The position numbers and the translations under genes were made by a program. DNA of 28,154 nucleotides from JAZRUF01 sp045636205 (GTDB lineage Bacteria > Bacillota > Clostridia > Oscillospirales > JAAYXM01): the NCBI GenBank assembly GCA_045636205.1, contig JAZTXE010000115.1:1-28154 (forward strand). Direction: 5' to 3'. The notes below the pieces were generated by a model. The model was not told the origin of the DNA, made no database searches, and saw nothing but the letters and a program-made list of their open reading frames with translations. Below, piece by piece: positions 15,268 through 22,782 of the stretch (the first letter of the stretch is position 1; each line of letters starts with the position of its first letter).

Positions 15268-15799
15268 ACAGTGTTACTACAGTAGGCTCATGTTCGAGCG
15301 CGGGAAGAATTTTTTCTGTAAGGTCGTGTATACTTAGTTTTATACTGCTCGTGTTGCGGCACGGATGGCAGCCGATGAATTCACCGTCGAGCACGTCGCG
15401 GTCAATTACAAGCCGTACGCGCTTGTCCTTGTCATTTATAAGTCCCAGAACGCTCACGCTGCCCGGCTCTAAATCCAGAAGCTCAAGCATAGTCGCCTCA
15501 TCAGCAAAGCTCAGACGCGCAATGCCGAGCTGGGCGGATAAATCCTTGGTTTTAAAAGGTTTGTCGCCCGGCATCAGCAGAAGATAAAAATTCGTCTTCT
15601 GACGGTTACACAGAAACAAATTCTTGCAAATTAAAACCTCAAGTGCCTTGTCAATCGCAAGGCAGCTTTCCATATCGTTTGCAGGCTCGTGGTCAACACG
15701 TGTGTACTCGACCCCAAGACTGTCCAAAAAATCGTAGGCGCGTATCTCACGCGGCTGGCGTTCGGATACATCCTCAGGGCGACCGCTAAATATCTCCAT
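15266..15799 (-). CDS. YbaK/ProX-domain aminoacyl-tRNA deacylase (ProXp-ala type)
   Basis: Stand-alone YbaK-fold proteins of this type hydrolyse mischarged Ala-tRNA(Pro) in trans, guarding translation against proline codon errors. The 177-residue product matches the prolyl-tRNA synthetase associated group: a CKNLFL segment with the catalytic-site lysine, LLLMPGDKPFKTKDLSAQL, PGSVSVLGLIND and the FIGCHPCRNTSSI segment before the C-terminus. The ATG at 15799 is preferred because AGGA lies 9 nt upstream; the ATG at 15805, two codons earlier, has a spacing of only 3 nt. It has its own promoter and shares a terminator with the convergent microprotein gene. Confidence 0.88.
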   Translation of the reverse strand: MEIFSGRPEDVSERQPREIRAYDFLDSLGVEYTRVDHEPANDMESCLAIDKALEVLICKNLFLCNRQKTNFYLLLMPGDKPFKTKDLSAQLGIARLSFADEATMLELLDLEPGSVSVLGLINDKDKRVRLVIDRDVLDGEFIGCHPCRNTSSIKLSIHDLTEKILPALEHEPTVVTL

Positions 15800-15831
15800 T
15801 TTCATTCATCCTAACTTTTGTAATTTAATAA

Positions 15832-15860
15832 AGTATACAACAGCCGGATGGTAAATGCAA
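15832..15860 (-). promoter_or_regulatory. Promoter of the YbaK/ProX gene
   Basis: On the - strand TTGCAT (15855-15860), 17-bp spacer, TATACT (15832-15837). It lies in the short gap after bofA, so the deacylase gene is probably transcribed independently of yaaL-bofA. Confidence 0.6.
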
Positions 15861-15869
15861 GGAGGATAC

Positions 15870-16106
15870 CTAAAAAAGTATACCGAGCGCAACCGCGGAG
15901 AGTGCACCGGGTATGCCCAAAAAGCCTATCAGTACGGCATTTAGGACGTTTACCCCCAAGGAAAATCCGAAATTTCCCGCAATAAAATTAAAGATGAAAA
16001 TTGCAGGCAGCGCAAGCGCTGAGCGAATTAGAGATTTAAGAAGCGGACGCATGGGTTTTAAAAGTAAAAGTGTAACCAATATAGCTGCGATGGCGTACCA
16101 CGACAT
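15870..16106 (-). CDS. bofA: BofA-like pro-sigma-K processing inhibitor
   Basis: In Bacillus, BofA holds the intramembrane protease SpoIVFB inactive in the outer forespore membrane until a forespore signal arrives, delaying sigma-K activation. The 78-residue product is almost entirely hydrophobic: an N-terminal helix (YAIAAILVTLLLL), a short basic loop with RPLLKSLIRSAL, then the conserved family stretch FNFIAGNFGFSLGVNVLNAVLIGFLGIPG. It lies 17 nt after yaaL, the same pair order as in B. subtilis recR-yaaL-bofA, though recR is absent here. It indicates a sporulating host. Whether the SpoIVFB pathway is used identically in Clostridia is uncertain. Confidence 0.88.
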   Translation of the reverse strand: MSWYAIAAILVTLLLLKPMRPLLKSLIRSALALPAIFIFNFIAGNFGFSLGVNVLNAVLIGFLGIPGALSAVALGILF

Positions 16107-16123
16107 TTAAAAAACCTCGCTTC

Positions 16124-16450
16124 CTACCGCCGGACGTTCATAGTGCTTGTAAGCTCAAGCTGCTTTGCGCGGCGCAGCAGAAAGCCGTACCTTGACTCGG
16201 CGGATTTGATTTCATATATCGCGGCCTCTATTATATCCGGCGAGCTTGCCATCTCAAAATTCTGACGCGCCGTGCGGAGTGCCAGAAGTGTCTCGTCAAG
16301 CTCACGCATAAGTGCGCGCTTTTCCGCGCTCATCGGCACTTCCTGCTCTGCACGGGTTTTGGTAAAAGCCGTGCGAAGCCGCCTTAAAAAAACTTGTACG
16401 TTCAGGGTTGGTTTTCTTTCAAATTCCATTGAAACTGCCGCTTTGTCCAT
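16124..16450 (-). CDS. YaaL-like protein of the DUF2508 family
   Basis: This 108-residue, highly charged, helical cytoplasmic protein has no assigned function. Its C-terminal two thirds match the YaaL/DUF2508 pattern: ELDETLLALRTARQNFEMASSPDIIEAAIYEIKSAESRYGFLLRRAK. The N-terminal 35 residues are basic and probably variable. It is followed 17 nt later by bofA, a conserved pairing that supports the assignment. AAAGGA precedes the ATG. A role in sporulation or recombination is only suggested by neighbours in Bacillus. Confidence 0.78.
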   Translation of the reverse strand: MDKAAVSMEFERKPTLNVQVFLRRLRTAFTKTRAEQEVPMSAEKRALMRELDETLLALRTARQNFEMASSPDIIEAAIYEIKSAESRYGFLLRRAKQLELTSTMNVRR

Positions 16451-16542
16451 TTTAATCGTCCTTTCTTTTTAAACGGTTTTACTCAATATATATTCTTATC
16501 TTGGACAAATATGACAGCCTATATACCAAAATATAATCCGTC

Positions 16543-16571
16543 TTGGAATTTTGGGAAAAATATGTTATAAT
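16543..16571 (+). promoter_or_regulatory. Promoter of the topoisomerase operon
   Basis: -35 TTGGAA (16543-16548), 17-bp spacer, perfect -10 TATAAT (16566-16571). It leaves a leader of about 120 nt before the parE-like gene. The leader has a small hairpin (TCCCT 16612-16616 with AGGGA 16622-16626), and CCTCC at 16610-16614 is complementary to the GGAGG ribosome binding site at 16691-16695. Confidence 0.7.
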
Positions 16572-16701
16572 AAATACGTATGAGATTTTATGTTATAAAA
16601 TCATAAAAGCCTCCCTAAAAAAGGGAAACCTTTGCATCAAGTATAAACCAAGCACCACATGCTTATAAAATATAGAAAAGCAAAGCTTCAGGAGGGTATA
16701 G

Positions 16702-18699
16702 ATGAAGAACAGTCAGCAAAATAAGGAATACGGCAATCAGAGTATATCCAGCCTTAAGGGTGCCGACCGAGTCAGAAAACGCCCGTCGGTTATCTTCGGC
16801 TCGGACGGTCTCGAAGGTTGCCAGCATTCGGCTTTTGAAATAATTTCAAACTCCATAGACGAAGCGCGCGAAGGTCATGGTGACCAGATAATAGTCACTC
16901 TCTATGAGGACCATTCCATCGAGGTAGAGGATTTTGGTCGCGGATGCCCGGTTGATTACAACCCGAAAGAGGAGCGTTATAACTGGGAACTGGTTTTCTG
17001 CGAGCTGTACGCGGGCGGAAAGTACCAGAACAACGCGGGCGTAAACTATGAATATTCGCTCGGCTTAAACGGTCTGGGTTCATGCGCAACTCAGTATTCT
17101 TCTGAATATATGGACGTCACCGTATGGCGTGATGAGAAAAAATACTCCCTGCATTTTGAACGCGGTGAGAATATAGGCGGTCTCAAGACCGAGCCTATGG
17201 ACAGGAAAAAGACCGGCTCGCGCATTAAATGGCGCCCGGACTTGGAGGTATTTACTGACATTAACATCCCCGCCGAGTATTTTACGGATATTTTAAAGCG
17301 TCAGGCGGTTGTAAACGCGGGTCTTAAATTTATATTCCGCAAGCAAAACGGCGGAAGATTTGAAACCACCGAGTTTTATTACGAAAACGGAATTTCTGAC
17401 TATGTAACCGAGCTTGCAGGTGAGGAGGTCCTGACCCAACCGCAGTTCTGGCAGGCTGAGCGACGCGGTAAGGACCGTGAGGACAAGCCTGAATATAAGG
17501 TCAAGCTCTCATGTGCTTTCCTCTTTACCAACACCGAGCCGAGAGTAGAGCATTATCACAACTCCTCATGGCTTGAGTACGGTGGCTCGCCCGACAAAGC
17601 GGTTCGAAGCGCGTTTGTCTCCGCGATAGATGCGTTTTTAAAGCAGAGCGGCAAGTACCAGAAAAACGAAAGCAAAATAACATTTGCTGACGTGCAGGAT
17701 AGCCTCCTTATAGTTACAAACAATTTCTCCACTATTACTTCATACGAAAACCAGACCAAAAAGTCCATAACCAATAAATTCGTTCAGGAAGCAATGACCG
17801 AGTTTCTGCGCTCCCAGCTTGAGATTTACTTTATCGAAAATCAGGAAGAGGCAGCGCGTATAGGCGACCAGGTTCTTGTAAACAAGCGCAGCCGTGAGAC
17901 CGCGGAGAAAACGCGCCTTAACATCAAGAAAAAGCTTCAGGGCAGCATGGACGTTACAAACCGCGTGCAGAAGTTTATCGACTGCCGTTCACGCGACGTG
18001 GAAGAGCGCGAGCTCTATATCGTGGAGGGTGACTCTGCGGCGGGCGCGTGCAAGCAGGGGCGTGACGCTATGTTCCAGGCGGTAATGCCGGTGCGCGGTA
18101 AGATACTCAACTGCCTCAAGGCGGAGTATTCCAAGATATTTAAAAGTGATATTATAACCGACCTTCTGCGCGTACTCGGCTGCGGTGTCGAAGTAAGCGG
18201 AAAGATTGCAAAGGATATTTCAGCCTTTGATTTGGGCGCACTGCGTTGGAAGCGCGTTATAATCTGTACCGACGCGGATGTTGACGGTTTCCAGATAAGA
18301 ACTCTTATCCTGACCATGCTTTACCGTCTGACACCCACGCTTATAAGAGAGGGTTATGTGTATATAGCTGAATCCCCGCTTTATGAGATAACGGTTAAAA
18401 ATAAGGAAAAACCGTATTTCGCGTATTCCGAGAAGGAGAAAAGCGAGATAATCGAAAGCTTGGGAAACGCCAAGTACACTATCCAGCGCAGCAAAGGACT
18501 TGGTGAAAACGATTCTGACATGATGTGGGATACCACCATGAACCCGGCAACGCGCCGCCTTATCAAGGTAATGCCAAACGACGTTGAGGAGATGACCGCA
18601 ACAATGTTTGACCTGCTTCTGGGTGATAACCTGGCAGGTCGAAAGGAATTTATCGCGGAAAACGGTTGGAAATACCTTGACGCGGCTGACGTTAGCTAA
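16702..18699 (+). CDS. parE: Type II topoisomerase subunit B, divergent ParE-like
   Basis: This is the ATPase/Toprim subunit, pairing with the downstream A subunit to pass DNA strands in decatenation or supercoil control. Of 665 residues, the GHKL ATPase holds Glu46 and Asn50 (FEIISN), Asp77 in DFGRG and GLNGLG at 121-126. The transducer carries QTK at 351-353. The Toprim domain has EGDSAAG from Glu442, RGKILN and DADVDG at 524-529. Several signatures depart from gyrase and standard ParE: DFGRG for DDGRG, EGDSAAGAC for EGDSAGGSA, DGFQI for DGxHI, and RSKGLGEN for YKGLGEM. It has its own promoter and GGAGGG 5 nt before the ATG. It is probably a topoisomerase IV, but a specialised paralogue is possible. 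Confidence 0.88.
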   Translation: MKNSQQNKEYGNQSISSLKGADRVRKRPSVIFGSDGLEGCQHSAFEIISNSIDEAREGHGDQIIVTLYEDHSIEVEDFGRGCPVDYNPKEERYNWELVFCELYAGGKYQNNAGVNYEYSLGLNGLGSCATQYSSEYMDVTVWRDEKKYSLHFERGENIGGLKTEPMDRKKTGSRIKWRPDLEVFTDINIPAEYFTDILKRQAVVNAGLKFIFRKQNGGRFETTEFYYENGISDYVTELAGEEVLTQPQFWQAERRGKDREDKPEYKVKLSCAFLFTNTEPRVEHYHNSSWLEYGGSPDKAVRSAFVSAIDAFLKQSGKYQKNESKITFADVQDSLLIVTNNFSTITSYENQTKKSITNKFVQEAMTEFLRSQLEIYFIENQEEAARIGDQVLVNKRSRETAEKTRLNIKKKLQGSMDVTNRVQKFIDCRSRDVEERELYIVEGDSAAGACKQGRDAMFQAVMPVRGKILNCLKAEYSKIFKSDIITDLLRVLGCGVEVSGKIAKDISAFDLGALRWKRVIICTDADVDGFQIRTLILTMLYRLTPTLIREGYVYIAESPLYEITVKNKEKPYFAYSEKEKSEIIESLGNAKYTIQRSKGLGENDSDMMWDTTMNPATRRLIKVMPNDVEEMTATMFDLLLGDNLAGRKEFIAENGWKYLDAADVS

Positions 18700-18717
18700 G
18701 GAGTGTTTGAAGATACT

Positions 18718-20961
18718 ATGGCAAAGAAAAGTGAAAACCAAAAAGTGAAAAATACTGCGTCATCGGAGAGCACGAGCAGCCTTAAGGCGGTTGTCACCGA
18801 GCAGATAATAACCGAAACGCTTGAAACAAACTACATGCCGTACGCGATGAGCGTAATCGTTTCGCGCGCAATACCTGAGATTGACGGCTTTAAACCGTCG
18901 CACAGAAAGCTTTTGTATACCATGTACACCATGGGGCTTTTAAACAGCGCGAGAACCAAATCTGCAAACGTAGTGGGTCAGACGATGAAGTTAAACCCGC
19001 ACGGCGATGCCGCGATTTATGAGACCATGGTGCGCCTTTCAAAGGGTTATGAGGCGCTTTTGCATCCGCTGGTGGACTCAAAGGGTAACTTCGGTAAGGT
19101 CTACTCGCGCGACACGGCGTATGCCGCCGCGCGTTATACCGAGGTAAAGCTTGCACCGATATGCAACGAGCTCTTCCGCGACATTGCAGATACCGTGGAC
19201 TTTGTACCTAACTATGACAATACCCTGCAGGAGCCAACGCTTCTGCCGACTACCTTCCCGAATGTGCTTGTCTCGGCAAACATGGGTATCGCGGTAGGTA
19301 TGGCATCAAACATATGCGGTTTTAACCTTACCGAGGTGTGCCAGACCGCGATTGAGTACATTAAAAACCCAGAGCATGACCTGCTCTCCACGCTCAAAGC
19401 GCCGGATTTTTCAACCGGCGGCGAGTTATTGTATAACCGCAACGAGCTTGAGGAGATTTACCGCACCGGTCGCGGCTCGTTCAAGCTTCGCGCAAAGTGG
19501 AGATTTGACAAGAAAAACAACCTTATTGAGGTATATGAAATACCATACAGCACAGCGGTTGAGGTCATTATAGATAAAATTGCAGAGCTTATTAAGGCGG
19601 GAAAAATCCGCGAAATTTCGGATATACGTGACGAATCGGATAAGAGCGGCCTTAAGCTGACGATTGACCTTAAGCGTGGCGTAGAGCCTGAAAAGCTCAT
19701 GCAGAAGCTCTTTAAGCTTACCACCCTTCAGGATAGCTTTTCCTGTAACTTCAACGTCCTTATCGGCGGTAATCCGCGCGTTCTGGGCGTGGGCGAGCTA
19801 CTTGAGGAATGGGTTGCGTGGCGCACTGACTGCGTGAAGCGTCAGGTATATGCGGATATTGAGCGCAAGAAGGAAAAGCTCCATAAGTTAAAAGGACTTA
19901 AGAAAATACTTCTGGACATTGACCGCGCGATAAAGATAATCCGTGAAACCGCCGAAGAGTCTGAGGTTATCCCGAATTTGATGATAGGTTTCGGAATAGA
20001 TGAAATTCAGGCGGAGTATGTCGCGGAGATTAAGCTTCGCAATATCAACAAGGAATACATCTTAAAGCGCGTTGAAGAGGTATCTTCACTCCAGGAAGAG
20101 ATTGACGATTTGGAGGACCTTCTCTCCTCACGCACGCGCATTAAAAAGCGCATAATCAAAACCCTTGAGGAGATAATCAAAAAGTACGATACCCCGCGCC
20201 GCACCGAGATAGTTTACAACTATCAGACGGATGCCGCCGATGAGGAGGACGAAACCCCGGATTATCCGGTGCACATCTTCTTTACGCATGATAGCTACTT
20301 TAAAAAGATTACGCCGCAGTCACTGCGCATGAGCAGTGAGCACAGGCTCAAAGAGGGCGATTATATTGCTCAGAGCTTTGAGGCAAAGAACAACGGCGAG
20401 CTTTTGATATTTACAAATCAGTGCCAGGTATACAAGGCTAAGATAAATGATTTTGACGATACAAAGGCGAGTGTGCTCGGCGACTACCTGCCCTCGAAGC
20501 TCGGGATGGACGAGGGTGAGCAGGCGGTATACATCTGCGAGCCGAGCGGGTATAAGGGCAATATGATTTTCGTCTTTGAAAACGGCAAGGTAGCTAAGGT
20601 TGCGCTTTCAGGGTACGAGACCAAGACAAACCGCAAGAGGCTTACAGGTGCATACTCATCAAAGAGCCCGCTTGTAGCCGCGTTCATGCTCGGTGAGGAT
20701 GAGGAAATGGTTCTCTATTCAACCGAAAACCGCGCGCTTGTTTTCCACAGCTCATCTCTTTCGGTAAAGTCTGCACGTGATACTCAGGGCGTTCAGGTAA
20801 TGACTCTCAAGCCCAAGTATCATATACGCCATGTGGAAAAGCTCTCAGGCGCAAATCTTACCGACGTTGCACGCTACCGTGTGCGTTCACTTCCCGCAGC
20901 GGGTGCGCGTCTTAAAGAGCAGGACTCACTCGATGCGCAGATAACATTAGGCGATATGTAA
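18718..20961 (+). CDS. parC: Type II topoisomerase subunit A, divergent ParC-like
   Basis: This is the DNA-cleaving subunit, with the active-site Tyr140 in AARYTEV, the N-terminal SRAIPEIDGFKPSHRK, a coiled-coil region (about 375-500) and a C-terminal beta-pinwheel (about 510-740). Of 747 residues, no canonical GyrA box (QRRGGKG) is seen, only NRKRLTG, which argues against gyrase. At the quinolone-contact site the sequence is HGDAAIYE: Ala98 replaces the usual Ser and Glu102 the usual Asp. The ATG at 18718 is preferred; AAGGAG at 18698-18703 is rather far upstream (14 nt) and an in-frame GTG at 18703 overlaps it. It is co-transcribed with the parE-like gene (18-nt gap). Confidence 0.9.
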   Translation: MAKKSENQKVKNTASSESTSSLKAVVTEQIITETLETNYMPYAMSVIVSRAIPEIDGFKPSHRKLLYTMYTMGLLNSARTKSANVVGQTMKLNPHGDAAIYETMVRLSKGYEALLHPLVDSKGNFGKVYSRDTAYAAARYTEVKLAPICNELFRDIADTVDFVPNYDNTLQEPTLLPTTFPNVLVSANMGIAVGMASNICGFNLTEVCQTAIEYIKNPEHDLLSTLKAPDFSTGGELLYNRNELEEIYRTGRGSFKLRAKWRFDKKNNLIEVYEIPYSTAVEVIIDKIAELIKAGKIREISDIRDESDKSGLKLTIDLKRGVEPEKLMQKLFKLTTLQDSFSCNFNVLIGGNPRVLGVGELLEEWVAWRTDCVKRQVYADIERKKEKLHKLKGLKKILLDIDRAIKIIRETAEESEVIPNLMIGFGIDEIQAEYVAEIKLRNINKEYILKRVEEVSSLQEEIDDLEDLLSSRTRIKKRIIKTLEEIIKKYDTPRRTEIVYNYQTDAADEEDETPDYPVHIFFTHDSYFKKITPQSLRMSSEHRLKEGDYIAQSFEAKNNGELLIFTNQCQVYKAKINDFDDTKASVLGDYLPSKLGMDEGEQAVYICEPSGYKGNMIFVFENGKVAKVALSGYETKTNRKRLTGAYSSKSPLVAAFMLGEDEEMVLYSTENRALVFHSSSLSVKSARDTQGVQVMTLKPKYHIRHVEKLSGANLTDVARYRVRSLPAAGARLKEQDSLDAQITLGDM

Positions 20962-20970
20962 TAAAATAAA

Positions 20971-21004
20971 AAACACCTGATGCACACGCATCAGGTGTTT
21001 TTCA
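20971..21004 (+). terminator. Bidirectional terminator between parC and acpP
   Basis: AAACACCTGATGC pairs perfectly with GCATCAGGTGTTT (13 bp) around an ACAC loop. T's follow on the right and A's precede on the left, so it can end both the topoisomerase transcript and the convergent acpP transcript. Confidence 0.94.
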
Positions 21005-21017
21005 TATGTACGTACTT

Positions 21018-21245
21018 TTAGATTTTGGTTTCGATGTATCCCGCGACATCTCCGACAGTGCGGAAGTTGTGCGCGTCCTCATCGCCGACTTCAATCTGAA
21101 ATTCCTCTTCGATTGACATTATAAGCTCTACAACGTCAAGTGAATCTGCTCCCAAATCGTCTGCAATATCTGTGGTTTCAGTGATGTCAGAAGCGTTTAC
21201 ATCCAACTGAGCCGCCAAAATTTCTTTAATCTTTTCCAATACCAT
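21018..21245 (-). CDS. acpP: Acyl carrier protein
   Basis: ACP carries growing fatty acids on a 4'-phosphopantetheine arm attached to Ser35 in GADSLD. The 75-residue acidic, helical product is typical of fatty-acid ACPs, with LDVVELIMSIEEEFQIEV after the motif. The start is the ATG at 21245, with GGAGG about 10 nt upstream; the frame continues further upstream but without support. It stands alone, without fab genes, between convergent operons. A near-perfect promoter suggests high constitutive expression. A polyketide or specialised ACP is unlikely from the sequence but not excluded. Confidence 0.95.
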   Translation of the reverse strand: MVLEKIKEILAAQLDVNASDITETTDIADDLGADSLDVVELIMSIEEEFQIEVGDEDAHNFRTVGDVAGYIETKI

Positions 21246-21282
21246 GGCTTTTATTCCTCCGTTTGTTAATAGTATATACACA

Positions 21283-21312
21283 ATTATATGGGAGAGTGGG
21301 CTTTTTTGTCAA
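21283..21312 (-). promoter_or_regulatory. Strong promoter of acpP
   Basis: On the - strand a perfect -35 TTGACA (21307-21312), 18-bp spacer and perfect -10 TATAAT (21283-21288), about 37 nt before the acpP start. Confidence 0.8.
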
Positions 21313-21463
21313 GCGTATATTTAAAGGATTTGCCGCCTGTTTCCTGCAAAAAAGGATGGTAGTGGCCGTGACTTTTAAGCTGATACGACCAAAGACGCGG
21401 ATTAATGATAAAAATAACTATCTTTGCGCACAAAAATATAACAAAATTTATCCATAAATGTTA

Positions 21464-21492
21464 TTGCTAAATTTATCATTGAGTGCTACAAT
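21464..21492 (+). promoter_or_regulatory. Promoter of the malic enzyme gene
   Basis: -35 TTGCTA (21464-21469), 17-bp spacer, -10 TACAAT (21487-21492), about 54 nt before the start codon. A small GCGC-TTT-GCGC hairpin (21510-21520) lies in the leader. Confidence 0.55.
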
Positions 21493-21546
21493 GATATACA
21501 TGGAAATATGCGCTTTGCGCAAAAATATATTTTGGAGGTAGCAACC

Positions 21547-22719
21547 ATGGATTACAAGAAACAAGCAATTATTGACCATGAAAAATGGCAAGGCAAAATC
21601 GAAGTAAACTGCCGCTGCACCGTTAACAATAAGGATGAGCTCTCCGTAGCTTATACACCCGGTGTTGCAGAGCCCTGCCTTGAAATCAGCAAGGATGTTG
21701 ATTTAAGCTATAAGTACACCCGCCGCAGCAACCTCGTTGCCGTTGTAACTGACGGTACCGCTGTTCTCGGTCTTGGTGATATTGGTCCGGAAGCAGGTAT
21801 GCCGGTTATGGAGGGCAAGTGTGTTCTCTTTAAGTCTTTCGGCGATGTTGACGCTTTCCCGCTTTGCATCCGTTCCAAGGATGTTGACGAGATTGTTGAC
21901 ACTGTTGCACTTCTCGCGGGCTCCTTTGGCGGCGTAAATCTTGAGGACATCTCCGCTCCGCGCTGCTTCGAGATCGAGCGCAAGCTCAAAGAGCGCTGCG
22001 ATATTCCGATATTCCACGATGACCAGCACGGCACTGCTATCGTCGCTGCTGCAGGTATGATCGGTGCTTGCCGCTTAAAAGGCAAGAAAATTGAGGACAT
22101 GAAGGCGGTTGTTTCCGGCGCAGGCGCTGCAGCTATCGCTGTTACCCGTCTGCTCATGGCTCTCGGACTTAAGGACGTTATCCTCTGCGACCGTAAGGGG
22201 GCTATCTATGAGGGACGTGACGGCTTAAACGACGCTAAGGCTGAGATGGCTAAGATCACTAACAAGTCCAAGATGGCAGGTACCCTTGCTGACGCTATGG
22301 TTGGTGCAGACGTTGTATTCGGTCTGTCAGGCCCGGGCATCATCAGCCAGGATATGGTTAAGTCCATGAACAAGGATCCGTTCATCTTCGTTATGTCCAA
22401 CCCGGTTCCGGAGATTATGCCGGACGAGGCAAAGGCTGCAGGCGCAGCAGTTATCGGCACCGGCCGCAGTGACTTCCCGAACCAGATTAACAACGTCTTG
22501 GCATTCCCGGGCGTATTCCGCGGTGCTCTCGATGTTCGCGCATCTGACATCAATGACGAGATGAAGATTGCAGCAGCTTACGCTATTGCAAACCTCATCG
22601 ATGAGAAGGACCTCACCCCGGATTACATAATCCCCGAGCCCTTCGACAAGAGAGTTGCTCCGGCTGTTGCAACAGCAGTTGCTGAGGCTGCAAGAAAGAG
22701 CGGCGTAGCTCGCATCTAA
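21547..22719 (+). CDS. Malic enzyme (NAD(P)-dependent malate dehydrogenase, decarboxylating)
   Basis: The enzyme interconverts malate and pyruvate plus CO2 with NAD(P). The 390-residue protein is the short bacterial form: the catalytic tyrosine lies in AYTPGVAEPC, the lysine in EGKCVLFK, metal ligands in NLEDISAPRCFEIE and FHDDQHGTA, a Rossmann-like GAGAAAIA, and a conserved SNPVPEI. Cofactor preference cannot be read securely. GGAGGT lies 7 nt before the ATG at 21547; an in-frame ATG at 21508 has no ribosome binding site. It is monocistronic, with its own promoter and terminator. Its codon use appears more selective than its neighbours (many ATC, GTT, CGC), suggesting high expression. A possible organic-acid transporter gene converges on it. 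Confidence 0.94.
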   Translation: MDYKKQAIIDHEKWQGKIEVNCRCTVNNKDELSVAYTPGVAEPCLEISKDVDLSYKYTRRSNLVAVVTDGTAVLGLGDIGPEAGMPVMEGKCVLFKSFGDVDAFPLCIRSKDVDEIVDTVALLAGSFGGVNLEDISAPRCFEIERKLKERCDIPIFHDDQHGTAIVAAAGMIGACRLKGKKIEDMKAVVSGAGAAAIAVTRLLMALGLKDVILCDRKGAIYEGRDGLNDAKAEMAKITNKSKMAGTLADAMVGADVVFGLSGPGIISQDMVKSMNKDPFIFVMSNPVPEIMPDEAKAAGAAVIGTGRSDFPNQINNVLAFPGVFRGALDVRASDINDEMKIAAAYAIANLIDEKDLTPDYIIPEPFDKRVAPAVATAVAEAARKSGVARI

Positions 22720-22744
22720 CATATTTTAAATCAAAGTATAAATA

Positions 22745-22776
22745 AGCCTCGCGTTCTAATGAACGCGAGGCTTTTT
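22745..22776 (+). terminator. Rho-independent terminator of the malic enzyme gene
   Basis: AGCCTCGCGTTC pairs perfectly with GAACGCGAGGCT (12 bp) around a TAAT loop, followed by a U-run. It also lies just past the stop of the convergent AEC gene; on that strand the tail is only TTATTTAT. Confidence 0.94.
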
Positions 22777-22782
22777 AGCATT

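Noticed and set aside
16610..16660. preQ1-type riboswitch in the topoisomerase leader
   Set aside because: The A-rich tail after a small stem is superficially similar, but the stem and loop do not fit, and the downstream genes are unrelated to queuosine.
21448..21456. TTATCCATA, a one-mismatch DnaA box upstream of the malic enzyme gene
   Set aside because: It is single and imperfect in AT-rich DNA, so chance is sufficient.
21263..21457. 64-codon + strand frame between acpP and the malic enzyme gene
   Set aside because: It overlaps the acpP promoter, has no ribosome binding site and no recognisable features.
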